NCBI GenBank assembly: GCA_012729395.1
Contig: JAAYDF010000068.1
Location: 1 to 42,140, forward strand
Length of the DNA stretch: 42,140 nucleotides
DNA from: Phycisphaerae bacterium
GTDB taxonomy: Bacteria > Planctomycetota > Phycisphaerae > UBA1845 > PWPN01
Reading direction: 5' to 3'
Below, one piece after another: positions 34,501 to 42,140 of this stretch; the stretch's first letter is position 1, and the number at the start of each line of letters is the position of its first letter. The translations under genes and the position numbers were made by a program. Below the pieces are notes generated by a model. It did not search any database and was not told where the DNA came from. It was given only the letters and a program-made list of their open reading frames with translations.

Positions 34501-36056
34501 GGCGTCGGCCCTCCTGCCTCCGCGGGCTGGGACGCCACGGCCGCCTGCTCAGGAGCCGACGCACAGGCCGTGTGCCGAGCGCGGACCCAATCGGCGACCC
34601 CCGCCGCCTGCGCGACCCGCCGTGCACAGTCCACCTCCGCACCGGCCAGCAAATCCGCCGCACGAATCCGCGTCTGCGCCACCAGCCGTTCCCGCTCATT
34701 CATCGCGCGAGCCAGGGCGAGCGGCCGCTCGGACCGGGCGCGGGCGACCTCCGCCTCGGCCTCGCTGAACGCTGCGGAGGGCGTGTCGGGCGGCAGTCGC
34801 AGAGTCTCCAGCATCAACCCGTGCACCTGTATGCCACACCCCATCGCGTCAAGCCTTGCCTGCACCAACCGACGCCCGAGATCCGCCAGCTCCCCTCGCT
34901 GAGGCCCCATGCTCACCGACAACGACCGGCTGCCTATCAACTGCCGCATGACCGACTCGACCTCGGCGGCGAGGATCGCTTCCGGATCGGCCACGCCGAA
35001 GAGAAACGCCTCCACGTCGCCGATGCCGTAACGCACCTCCACAACGGCTTCAACCATCTGGCTGGCGTTCTGCTCCCCTGTCGGCGACCGAGACCACGCG
35101 GCGTCAGCCCGGTGCTCGGCGGGCACGCGCCAGGTGTCACCGGTGAGCGCGAGATCCAGCGGCGACCAGTCGACGCCCTCGCGATCGACGCCCGACGGTA
35201 CCGCGGTCAAGGCAACGACGAGCTTGCGGCCCGCCTGCGGCCGAACGCGAGTGGTGGTCTCGATGATCCACAGCGGTCGCAGGTGCACGCCCGGCCCACA
35301 GCGATCGACGATGCGTCCCAAGCGTTGCACGACGACCACTTCATCCGGCGCGACGAACAGGCATGACAAGGCCAGCCCGAGTGCCGCCGAGGCCGCCGCC
35401 AATGTGACTACCCAATAGAGTGCCCGCCTTCTTCGCCGGACGGGCGCGCGATCGAGCGCGCTCGGCATGTCGTCGTGCTGCCCTTCGGTGCCGAAGACAT
35501 CCTCGACACGCGGGCGATCGGATGGCGACTGGGCTCGCAGAGAGGCTGCTTCCTTTGCGTCGGGCCCTCGTTCGCGCCGGCCCAGAGCGAGAATGCCGAT
35601 GAGCGATTGCCGGGCGGGCTGGGTCTCCGAGGGTCGATGGCAGGCACCGACCAGCACCGAGGCCCAGCCTTGCTCGGCGTTGCGGTCGATGATTTGCCGG
35701 GCCGCGTCCGGAATCGGGATGCCGGCATCCTCGATGAACTCGGCGGTACCCAGGAGCAGGTTGAAGCCCGCGACCTCGCCGTCGATGCCCTGGTGCGGGA
35801 TGGGGTGCCAGCAGCCGCCCTGTGGGTTGTCGATATCGGACGTTGCGGCCGGTGGATTGCCCGCGGACGCCAAGGCTTGGGCGATGGGCGAGGGCGTCGG
35901 CCAGCGGACGCGGGCCGCCAGAGCGAGCACGTCGTCCGGGCTGACCGGGGCGATCGGATCCACCCGGCGCAGTTCGACTGCCCCGACGGCCGAGTCGGCC
36001 TCGGCGTCGAACGCGAGCAAGGCCGCGCAGCTCAGCCTTTCCGGCGGTGCTTCCAT
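34497..36056 (-). CDS. HflK-like SPFH protein fused to a P-type ATPase N-domain-like region
   Basis: A 519-residue protein. Residues about 213–235 are a membrane helix; 236 onward is an HflK-type SPFH domain (VAPDEVVVVQRLGRI, GPGVHLRPLW) with a helical C-terminal part. The first 200 residues are not HflK. Residues 13–162 read like the nucleotide-binding domain of P1B metal ATPases: VLALAARVRWPTPSPIAQAL (SEHPLA region, His replaced by Ser), PHQGIDGEVAG (GxGxxG region with its first Gly replaced by His), LLLGTAEFIEDAGI, and LIGILALG. The phosphorylation motif DKTGT is absent: FDAEADSAVG sits at that place. ATG 36056 has GGAGCGG upstream. The fusion is an inference from motif order. Confidence 0.75.
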   Translation of the reverse strand: MEAPPERLSCAALLAFDAEADSAVGAVELRRVDPIAPVSPDDVLALAARVRWPTPSPIAQALASAGNPPAATSDIDNPQGGCWHPIPHQGIDGEVAGFNLLLGTAEFIEDAGIPIPDAARQIIDRNAEQGWASVLVGACHRPSETQPARQSLIGILALGRRERGPDAKEAASLRAQSPSDRPRVEDVFGTEGQHDDMPSALDRAPVRRRRRALYWVVTLAAASAALGLALSCLFVAPDEVVVVQRLGRIVDRCGPGVHLRPLWIIETTTRVRPQAGRKLVVALTAVPSGVDREGVDWSPLDLALTGDTWRVPAEHRADAAWSRSPTGEQNASQMVEAVVEVRYGIGDVEAFLFGVADPEAILAAEVESVMRQLIGSRSLSVSMGPQRGELADLGRRLVQARLDAMGCGIQVHGLMLETLRLPPDTPSAAFSEAEAEVARARSERPLALARAMNERERLVAQTRIRAADLLAGAEVDCARRVAQAAGVADWVRARHTACASAPEQAAVASQPAEAGGPTP

Positions 36057-36396
36057 ATGCGCTTTCCGCTCCCCTCTGCACGTCCGGCGGTGCTCGTATG
36101 CCCCGAGCCCGCATGAACCCCTTATTTTACCGAAATCCCCCCGCGGGTTCTATGGCTGGGGCCAGCGCGGGGGCGAAGATACATCAAGACGAGGGGGAAC
36201 CCCGGGACTCGCGTCACAGGCTCGCTGATCCCCACCCGGGGACTCGCGTCCCCGGCTCGCCGAATCATTGCCCCCCGGGACTCGCGTCACAGGCTCGCGG
36301 GTTCTCACCTGGGGATTATCATCCGGCTCCGCTTCTCACCCTGAAACCGGATATGCTGGAGCGGTGTAGTAGGGGCAGACAAAGGCAGGGCAGCCG
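36057..36396. other. Divergent intergenic region with repeats
   Basis: It separates the HflK/HflC unit (minus) from the sigma-factor operon (plus). A TAAAAT (-10-like, minus strand, 36129–36124) lies 67 bases before the HflK start, with only a weak -35. The right part holds family A copies. No promoter of the sigma gene is convincing. Confidence 0.45.
36199..36300. repeat. Family A palindrome with two variant units
   Basis: A standard copy, CCGGGGACTCGCGTCCCCGG, at 36236–36255 is flanked by two variant units (about 36200 and 36273), both reading GGGACTCGCGTCACAGGCTC, in which the right half of the stem has changed in the same way. Confidence 0.8.
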
Positions 36397-36987
36397 TTGG
36401 ATGGGCATCCAGACATTCCGAGCGACGCTGACCTGGTCCGGGCGGTGTGCGAAGGCGACAGGGCCGCATACGGCCTGTTGGTCGACCGGCACTTGGCCGC
36501 GGTCTACGCCGTCGCCCTGCGGCTGCTGCGAAACACCGCCGAGGCAGAGGACACCGCCCAGGATACCTTCGTGCGGGCAATGGAGAGGCTGCACCAGTAT
36601 GACCCGGAGCATTCGTTTCACAACTGGATCCTTAAAATCGCCACCAACCAGTCGCTCAACCGGCTGCGTTCGCGGCGACGCGAGCGGCGAATGCAGGAGC
36701 GGCTGGCCGGGCAGGAGGATCAACGATCCCACGCCCCGCCGCGCTCCGAGGCCAGCCCAACGGACTGGCGGCACTGGCTCGACCAGCTCGACGAGCCGCA
36801 ACGGCTGGCGATCATCCTGTTCCACTTTCACCAGATGCCGTACGCGGAGATCGCCGAGATCCTGGCGTTGCCCATCAATACGGTACGCACCCACCTGCAC
36901 CGCGGCCGCAAACGGTTGCGCGAGCTGATGGCCCAGGTAGTGCATTGGGAGGACGGTTCATGGCAGATCGCGACACCGAACGCCTGA
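36397..36987 (+). CDS. ECF-type RNA polymerase sigma factor
   Basis: A 196-residue sigma-70 family protein. Region 2 (about 10–90) includes DLVRAVCEGDRAAYGLLVDR, EDTAQDTFVRAMERL and NWILKIATNQSLNRLRSR, for core binding and -10 recognition. Region 4 (about 125–180) includes MPYAEIAEILALPINTVRTH and LHRGRKRLRELM, the helix–turn–helix for the -35 element. There is no region 1.1 or 3, so it is of the extracytoplasmic-function class. Start is TTG 36397, as no in-frame ATG fits. It overlaps the anti-sigma gene by 28 bases, as expected for a sigma/anti-sigma pair. What it responds to is unknown. Confidence 0.92.
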   Translation: MDGHPDIPSDADLVRAVCEGDRAAYGLLVDRHLAAVYAVALRLLRNTAEAEDTAQDTFVRAMERLHQYDPEHSFHNWILKIATNQSLNRLRSRRRERRMQERLAGQEDQRSHAPPRSEASPTDWRHWLDQLDEPQRLAIILFHFHQMPYAEIAEILALPINTVRTHLHRGRKRLRELMAQVVHWEDGSWQIATPNA

Positions 36988-37607
36988 TCGACGCCTGGCT
37001 GGACGGCGAACTGCCGCCGGAGCGGGCGGCCGGCGTCGAGGCTATGCTCCGCGAATCCCCCGCGCTTCGCCGCGAATACGCCCCACTGATTGAACTGCTG
37101 CGCTCGCCGGACCCCATCGTGATGCCTCCAGGTCTGGCCGACCGCATCAAGTCCGCGGTCCCCGCCCGGCATAGCCTCCGCGTCATGCCGGCCGGGCCGC
37201 GGGCTGCCATCGCCCCCGCGCGGTGGCGATACCTAAGGAGCACACTCGCGGCCGCCGCGTCGATCGCCCTGTTTGCCGGCGGGTGGTTTGCTTCGCAACT
37301 CTGGACCGGCTCGTCGAATCCCGTCGCCCAGCCGCCCTCCACGGCCGAAGCACCCACCGTGGTCATCGTCAGTCCCTGGGTACTCAACGGCTTGGCCCAA
37401 AGCCTGACCGTCGGCGGGTCGGTCAGCCCGGCCCCGTTTATCGCACAAGGGGCGGCCATGGAACTCCTGGCCGGCTCACTGCCCGCCGCCACAGATACTA
37501 CCGTGCCATTGGTTCTTCCGGAGCGAGCCCGACCCAGGGCCCCGGAACCACCGGCCAATCTACCGGACGATCGCTTCATCATCTTTCCGCCGGTCCAGCG
37601 GTTGTAG
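36960..37607 (+). CDS. Membrane anti-sigma factor
   Basis: A 215-residue protein. The cytoplasmic N-terminus (MADRDTERLIDAWLDGELPP) has the helical layout of anti-sigma domains but lacks the His-Cys-Cys zinc motif. One membrane helix lies at about 95–115 (LRSTLAAAASIALFAGGWF), and an extracytoplasmic C-terminus of about 100 residues rich in Pro, Ala and Ser follows. It should hold the sigma factor at the membrane until a signal releases it. ATG 36960 has GGAGG just upstream; the TTG at 36945 is less likely. The gene overlap implies coupled synthesis with the sigma factor. The extracytoplasmic part has no recognised domain. Confidence 0.82.
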   Translation: MADRDTERLIDAWLDGELPPERAAGVEAMLRESPALRREYAPLIELLRSPDPIVMPPGLADRIKSAVPARHSLRVMPAGPRAAIAPARWRYLRSTLAAAASIALFAGGWFASQLWTGSSNPVAQPPSTAEAPTVVIVSPWVLNGLAQSLTVGGSVSPAPFIAQGAAMELLAGSLPAATDTTVPLVLPERARPRAPEPPANLPDDRFIIFPPVQRL

Positions 37608-37629
37608 GCCTATGCAAGAGAGAACAACC

Positions 37630-38565
37630 ATGTCAGCACTTCATCCCAGCTATGACTTCCCGACCGTGCGTCGGCAAGCGTTCGCCCTTCTGCTCGCGGC
37701 CTCGATGTCTGTCGGCCTCGCGCCGGTCCACGGGCAATCGCCGACCGGCCAGGACCCCGTCGAGCGGACCATGACTTTTGTCGAGCGTTCCCAGGAAGCG
37801 ACCGAGCTGTACGGCGTCGGCCGCATCGAGGAGGCACTGGCGATCTTCCAGGAAGCGTTCACCCAGGCCGCCGATCTGGATGAGGATGGCCACGTGGCGA
37901 TGAGCATCGCCGACTGCCTCGCCCTGCTCAACCGTACCGCGGAGGCACGTGCAGCCTACGAAAACGCCGCCGCCGGTCACCCGGAGCTGCGGCCGGCCAT
38001 CGAGCATCGGCTTCTCGAGCTGGAACTGGCCGGCGAAATCTCCGACTCCCTGCTCGATCGCCTGCGTGCGGCGGTCGCCACAGATCCCGGCAACGCCGGC
38101 CGCGCCTGGCATCTGACCCAGGCACTCCTCAAGCGGGCCGCCGCCCTGCTGCCTGAGGCCGCCGACGCCTACAACCTCCTGCTCCAGACCGGAACACTCC
38201 TCCAACGCTCTCCACGGGATGAGGACTTACAGGTCCAGCTGCAGGAAATCCGTGACCAGCTCCTCGCCCTCGCGACCCTCTTCAACCAAGCTTCATCCTC
38301 CGCGATGGACACGCACACGAGCCCCATTCCCGCGCAGGTCATCCGTTCGCATCAGACCTGGACCGTCTGCACGCCGGCCGGCATGCAAGTGGCCTTCGAG
38401 GCCCATCAGCCCGATCCCGATCACCGCGGCCGGTTCCTCGCCGACGGCAACCCTCTCGACCTGACCCCGGCCCAACAGGTCATCATCAAACAACACCAGA
38501 ACCGCATCAACGCGATTCTGCTCGAAGCCCTTGCCCAACAGTCGAAAGATCCAGAGAGGAGATAA
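37630..38565 (+). CDS. Secreted helical (TPR-like) protein of the sigma operon
   Basis: About 311 residues with a signal peptide (arginines, then AFALLLAASMSVGLAP). Residues about 45–210 form helical pairs: ATELYGVGRIEEALAIFQEA, then VAMSIADCLALLNRTAEARAAYENA and later segments fit tetratricopeptide repeats, usually protein-binding. The C-terminal 90 residues (HQTWTVCTPAGMQVAFEA) are unlike TPR and are unrecognised. ATG 37630 is preferred for its GAGAG; ATG 37612 would add six residues. It starts 22 bases after the anti-sigma stop and ends two bases before the next gene, so it belongs to the same operon and is likely periplasmic. Confidence 0.72.
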   Translation: MSALHPSYDFPTVRRQAFALLLAASMSVGLAPVHGQSPTGQDPVERTMTFVERSQEATELYGVGRIEEALAIFQEAFTQAADLDEDGHVAMSIADCLALLNRTAEARAAYENAAAGHPELRPAIEHRLLELELAGEISDSLLDRLRAAVATDPGNAGRAWHLTQALLKRAAALLPEAADAYNLLLQTGTLLQRSPRDEDLQVQLQEIRDQLLALATLFNQASSSAMDTHTSPIPAQVIRSHQTWTVCTPAGMQVAFEAHQPDPDHRGRFLADGNPLDLTPAQQVIIKQHQNRINAILLEALAQQSKDPERR

Positions 38566-38567
38566 CC

Positions 38568-39752
38568 ATGCGTTTCACCGCGAGCACCATCCTGGCATTG
38601 ACCTGCTTGTTGGCCCCGGCGGGTAACCTGTTGGCTGCCCCCCCCCCCGATACCGTCGAGTTCCGATTTGCCCCGCGGCCGGGGCGGGCCATCCGACAAC
38701 GTATCGTGACCCGCACCGTCGGCGCCACCCGCCTGCCCCCGCCCTTGCCGGAGATGAAATTCACCCAAACCTTTGAGCAGGAGCTCACCACGACCTGCAA
38801 GCATACCCAGCCCGATGGATCGGCGGTGATGGAGTTGGTTCAGGATCGGCTCGCGATCCGCGCAAGCAGCGGGCCGATGAGCGTCCAAATCGACACCCGA
38901 ACCTTCGACCCGCAGCAGCCCCAGGATGCCATGACCCGCATGATGGGGCAGGTTCTCAAGGCCATGACCGGCAGCCGCATCACCTTGACGCTGAATGCCG
39001 CCGGCAAACCGGCCAAGGTCGAAGGCATCAAGGAGGTCTTCGATCGCGTCGTTCGAGAAGTCAAGGAATCACCCGGTGATGACTGGATGGCCCGCGCCAC
39101 CAGACAGGCCCTCGGGCAGGTGTTCGAGCAACTGGGAACCGTCTTCGAGGACGAGTCCATGCTGCGGCAGATGGAAGCCTATTACCGCATCGCGCCGAGT
39201 AAGCCAGGCGTGTTCCGCGTCGGCGAGAAATGGGATCACGAATGGCGGATGGACTTGCCGATGCTCGCCAGCACCTGCACCGCTCGGGGCGAGTATGAAC
39301 TGGTCGGCATCGAGAAGTTCCGCGGCCGGCCGTGCGCCAAGATCCGGCTCAAAGAAACCTTCTCCGTCACCTCGCAGCCCGATAAGGAGGAACAGACCAA
39401 GCCCTCCAATCCGCTTGGGAAACTCTTCGAGCAGATGGAGTTCAGCCTGCAAAGCAGCTCGGGAGACGGTATCGCCTATTGGGACTATACCGACGGCACG
39501 CTCGTCCAGCTTCGCCAGACACAGCGCATCACCTTGGACGCCCGCATGCCCACCCCCGCGACAGCACCCGAAGGCCGTCCAACTGAGAAAACTGACACCG
39601 CCGACACACAAGAGCCCCCCCCGTTGCCCGGCGGTCAACTGACCCAGCAGTTCACCACCTCGATCAGCATGGATCTCATCGAGGACGGCGAAGAATCGGA
39701 CACCCTTCCCGCAAGCGAGACCCCCGAGCCGGGGACGCAAGTCCCCGGGTAA
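38568..39752 (+). CDS. Secreted DUF6263-like protein with repeat-encoded C-terminus
   Basis: A 394-residue protein with a signal peptide (MRFTASTILALTCLLAPAG…LLAAPP). The body has the beta-rich pattern of DUF6263-type proteins: FRFAPRPGRAIRQRIVTRT at the start, MKFTQTFEQELTTTC, ITLTLNAAGKPAKVEGI, KPGVFRVGEKWDHEW and a final TQQFTTSISMDLIE. The function of this family is unknown. It starts two bases after the previous gene, following AGAGAGGAG, and is the last gene of the operon. The last residues, PEPGTQVPG and stop, are encoded by a family A palindrome at 39729–39748, so the natural end was altered. Confidence 0.75.
   Translation: MRFTASTILALTCLLAPAGNLLAAPPPDTVEFRFAPRPGRAIRQRIVTRTVGATRLPPPLPEMKFTQTFEQELTTTCKHTQPDGSAVMELVQDRLAIRASSGPMSVQIDTRTFDPQQPQDAMTRMMGQVLKAMTGSRITLTLNAAGKPAKVEGIKEVFDRVVREVKESPGDDWMARATRQALGQVFEQLGTVFEDESMLRQMEAYYRIAPSKPGVFRVGEKWDHEWRMDLPMLASTCTARGEYELVGIEKFRGRPCAKIRLKETFSVTSQPDKEEQTKPSNPLGKLFEQMEFSLQSSSGDGIAYWDYTDGTLVQLRQTQRITLDARMPTPATAPEGRPTEKTDTADTQEPPPLPGGQLTQQFTTSISMDLIEDGEESDTLPASETPEPGTQVPG
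39729..39748. repeat. Family A palindrome covering a gene end
   Basis: CCGGGGACGCAAGTCCCCGG, identical to the copy at 1361. It lies inside the last codons of the DUF6263-like gene; the following GTAA gives the stop codon. Confidence 0.92.
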
Positions 39753-39796
39753 TCGAAGGATCCCCAGCCGTGGATCCGAGTCGGGAAACCCCCGAG

Positions 39797-39816
39797 CCGG
39801 GGATGACAATCCCCGG
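39797..39816. repeat. Family A palindrome (TGACAA loop)
   Basis: CCGGGGATGACAATCCCCGG, 49 bases after the previous copy and with the second loop class. Confidence 0.9.
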
Positions 39817-39999
39817 TTCACCCGCGGTACGAGCGTGCGAAGGGGAACCGTCAACAATGATGAGTCGTGCCTCGCCGGGTCTTGCCTCCGGGCCCGGCAG
39901 GCACTTGACTCTTGGGCAACAGCGGGGAATGATTAGATGAGCGGTTCAGAAAACCGAACTCAAGGCCTGCAAGACAAAAAACTCTCCGCACAAGCGAGG

Positions 40000-40028
40000 G
40001 GGGCCGGCTTCAGGATGAAGCCGGCCCC
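40000..40028. terminator. Probable bidirectional terminator hairpin
   Basis: A 12-base perfect stem, GGGGCCGGCTTC (40000–40011) with GAAGCCGGCCCC (40017–40028), and a five-base loop, between two converging genes. There is only a weak T-run on the plus side and a T6 about 20 bases beyond on the minus side. Confidence 0.55.
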
Positions 40029-40215
40029 TCACTTTGCGCCGGCGGATCGCTCGCCACCGATGAGCGCCGATAACAAACGGAAGATCCCACAATCTCGGCC
40101 GTGTCTGCCTGAAAGCATGTGCCCAAACGTCGCGCCGAGCCGCGGCCGTAACGCAGCGGCTCCGATCAGGCTACCACGTTTTCGCACAGGGTCTTTCGCG
40201 GGAGCGTTGCCCAGG

Positions 40216-42036
40216 CTACCGCCGGCTAATCACAAAGATAGCCTCTGCCGCGCGGATGCTGGGCAGGAAACGGATCGGCTCACGTCGGCCCTCAATCAGC
40301 GGGAGGCGGCGGCGAATCCGCAAGTGGTTCTCCCGACAGAAAGCCTCAAAGTCCCGAATCGTCAGGCAACGCACGTTCGGCGTGTTGTACCACCAGAACG
40401 GCAGATTCTCCGTCACCGGCGTCCGCCCGCTCAAGAGCATCTGCACGATTGGCTTCCAGTGCACGAAGTTCGGAAAACTGACGATCCCATACCGCCCGAT
40501 CCGAACCATTTCCTTGAGCACCACGTCCGGGCGATGCAACGTCTGCAACGTCTGGGACAACACCACGTAGTCGAACGAACCCGAGGCAAAGCTCGACAAC
40601 TCCGCCTCAACGTCCAGATCCACCACCGACAGCCCCCGCTCCACGCACTCGCAGATGGCTTCCTGCTCCACCTCGACGCCGCACCCGTGCACTCCCTTGT
40701 GTCGCATCAGCCGACTGAGCAGTACGCCCCGGCCGCACCCCAGGTCCAACACCCGGCTGCCGGGCTCGATCAGGTCCGTCATGCGCTCGTGATCGATGCG
40801 CTGGCGGGCCCACGCCGTCTGCACCGCCGCCGGCTGCTGGTATGGCTCCTGATTGACCGTACCGGCCAGTACCGGCTGGCCCGCCGCGTTGGCCAGAAAG
40901 CCGCCAATCAGTCGGCCCAGCACCTGCGGCTCCAGCAGAAACGCGTCGTGCCCGTGCGGAGAGTTCAACTCCGAGTACGACACCGCTTTGTCATTGGCCA
41001 GCAAAGCATCCACAATCTGTCGCGACGCCTTCGGCGGAAACAGCCAGTCGCCCGAGAGACTGATGACCAAGCAGTCAGCCCGCACCGGCCGCATCGCAGC
41101 CTCCAGAGATCCCTGTCGCGCCGCCAAGTCGTAGTAGTCCATCGCCTTGGTGATGTACAGGTAGCTGTTCGCGTCGAACCGCTCGACGAACGCCCGCCCC
41201 TGGTAATCCAGGTACGTCTCCACCGAGAACTCGTTGGTGAAGTCGTAGCTGTAACGCTCGGCCTTGCGAAGCTGCCGACCGAACTTCTCGTGCATACCCT
41301 GTTCCGACAGGTAGGTGATATGCCCCACCATGCGGGCAATCGACAACCCGCTCTCCGGCGGCAGACCACCGTGGTACTGCCCCCATTTGAAGTTCGGGTC
41401 CGCCAGGATCGCGTTACGCCCCACCGCGTCGAAGGCGATCGACTGAGCGTTCAGCCGCGGCGTCGTCGCTACCATGATCGCCGCCCGCACCGTCTCCGGG
41501 TACCGCACGATCCATTCCAGGACCAGCATGCCCCCCATCGATCCGCCGATCACACCCAGCAACTGCGTGATGCCCAGGTGGTCGATCAGGGCCTTCTGCA
41601 CCTTGACCATGTCCTCGACGGTGATGACCGGGAAATCCAGCCCCCACGGCTTGCCCGTCTCCGGATTGATGCTCGACGGCCCGGTCGTGCCCCGGCAGCC
41701 GCCCAATATGTTGGCGCAGATGCAGAAGTACTTGCTGGTATCCAGGCCCTTGCCCGGCCCGACCATCATATCCCACCAACCGCACTTGCGATCGTCGGGG
41801 CTGTGCCGCCCGGCCATGTGTGCGTCGCCGGTCAGAGCATGGAACACCAGCACCGCGTTGCTACGCTCCGCGTTCAGCTCGCCATAGGTCTCGTAGGTGA
41901 CCTCGATCGGCCCCAGCGTCCGCCCGCACTCCAGGTGCAGCACGTCCGGCGGCGCAAACAGCGTCACCGTCCGCGGCCGTACGATGCCTACCGACCCCGG
42001 CGCTTGCTCGGCTATGTTGTCTTCCTGCACGTCCAT
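40216..42036 (-). CDS. metXW: Homoserine O-acyltransferase–MetW fusion
   Basis: A 606-residue fusion. Residues about 20–380 are the MetX alpha/beta-hydrolase: HALTGDAH at 66–73, the nucleophile Ser166 in GGSMGGM, Asp330 in LSGDWLFPP and His363 in SPHGHDAF. It acylates homoserine, the first committed step of methionine synthesis. Whether the donor is acetyl- or succinyl-CoA cannot be read. Residues about 400–606 are MetW, a methyltransferase-like protein with VLDLGCGRG at 429–437; MetW is usually a separate protein needed for MetX activity. ATG 42036 is chosen because the upstream 28 codons run into a repeat. There is no ribosome site, and a TATAAT lies only nine bases before the start. Confidence 0.92.
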   Translation of the reverse strand: MDVQEDNIAEQAPGSVGIVRPRTVTLFAPPDVLHLECGRTLGPIEVTYETYGELNAERSNAVLVFHALTGDAHMAGRHSPDDRKCGWWDMMVGPGKGLDTSKYFCICANILGGCRGTTGPSSINPETGKPWGLDFPVITVEDMVKVQKALIDHLGITQLLGVIGGSMGGMLVLEWIVRYPETVRAAIMVATTPRLNAQSIAFDAVGRNAILADPNFKWGQYHGGLPPESGLSIARMVGHITYLSEQGMHEKFGRQLRKAERYSYDFTNEFSVETYLDYQGRAFVERFDANSYLYITKAMDYYDLAARQGSLEAAMRPVRADCLVISLSGDWLFPPKASRQIVDALLANDKAVSYSELNSPHGHDAFLLEPQVLGRLIGGFLANAAGQPVLAGTVNQEPYQQPAAVQTAWARQRIDHERMTDLIEPGSRVLDLGCGRGVLLSRLMRHKGVHGCGVEVEQEAICECVERGLSVVDLDVEAELSSFASGSFDYVVLSQTLQTLHRPDVVLKEMVRIGRYGIVSFPNFVHWKPIVQMLLSGRTPVTENLPFWWYNTPNVRCLTIRDFEAFCRENHLRIRRRLPLIEGRREPIRFLPSIRAAEAIFVISRR

Positions 42037-42045
42037 GCCGGCGAC

Positions 42046-42072
42046 ATTATAGCCCACGACTGCACGATGCAA
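42046..42072 (-). promoter_or_regulatory. Candidate promoter giving a leaderless metXW mRNA
   Basis: On the minus strand: -35 TTGCAT (42072–42067), a 15-bp spacer and a perfect -10 TATAAT (42051–42046). Transcription would begin within a few bases of ATG 42036. Confidence 0.45.
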
Positions 42073-42092
42073 CGCGGCAACAAGCACCCGAG

Positions 42093-42112
42093 CCGGGGAT
42101 GACAATCCCCGG
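42093..42112. repeat. Family A palindrome (TGACAA loop)
   Basis: CCGGGGATGACAATCCCCGG, identical to 39797. With flanking GAG and CTC the stem is ten bases. It sits just upstream of the metXW promoter candidate. Confidence 0.92.
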
Positions 42113-42140
42113 CTCCCCAAGGAGAGAGCGACACGCTACA

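Larger units (their letters stand above)
39753..40215. other. Convergent intergenic region
   Basis: Between the sigma operon and the metX–metW gene. It holds a family A copy (39797), a hairpin near 39874–39898 (GCCGGG/CCCGGC), and the likely terminator at 40000–40028. No gene is visible. Confidence 0.6.

Noticed and set aside
39937-42102. 721-codon open frame opposite metXW
   Set aside because: Arg/His/Pro-rich shadow translation of a well-supported gene on the other strand.

Overview
This 42 kb, GC-rich window most likely comes from a planctomycete-type bacterium (Planctomycetota). That is an inference from gene content: GT-C membrane glycosyltransferases with a methyltransferase–GT2 fusion, a secreted GEVED/dockerin protein, zinc-ribbon membrane proteins, an ECF sigma operon with secreted partners, and many short palindromic repeats. 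I recognised no rRNA, tRNA, CRISPR array, IS element or phage gene.

Layout. 1–1056 is the 3' end of a radical SAM gene, followed by a broken ORF full of repeats. 1646–2470 is a methyltransferase on the minus strand. 2801–11071 is a plus-strand surface-glycan block: three GT-C membrane proteins, an NAD-dependent sugar epimerase and a methyltransferase–GT2 fusion, with overlapping or nearly abutting ends at several junctions. 11611–13716 is groES–groEL with a clear terminator. 13967–15834 holds a nitrilase-family hydrolase and a TIM-barrel isomerase (minus). 16530–19732 holds two tandem zinc-ribbon membrane paralogues and a DUF3592-like membrane protein (minus), separated by hairpin-rich repeat islands. 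20136–20430 is the wreck of a toxin–antitoxin pair. 20451–29468 holds sucC (minus), nadE and a Dabb lipoprotein (plus), a GT4 glycosyltransferase and a 1158-residue secreted GEVED/dockerin protein (both minus). 29799–33362 holds aroC and a double-SIS MurQ/GCKR-like protein (minus) around two opposed 33-bp repeat arrays. 33616–36056 is an HflC/HflK-like pair (minus) whose HflK carries an unusual N-terminal extension. 36397–39752 is an operon of ECF sigma factor, membrane anti-sigma factor, secreted helical protein and secreted DUF6263-like protein. 40216–42036 is a metX–metW fusion (minus).

Two things stand out. First, the HflK-like protein begins with about 160 residues that read like the nucleotide-binding domain of a P1B-type metal ATPase, without the DKTGT phosphorylation motif; this is the best candidate for an undescribed membrane sensor or scaffold. 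Second, at least seven families of palindromic or tandem repeats occupy the intergenic spaces, and several have entered reading frames: they supply the stop codon and last residues of three genes, an in-frame loop and the tail of a glycosyltransferase, and may have broken another gene. The window therefore records repeat invasion reshaping gene ends.
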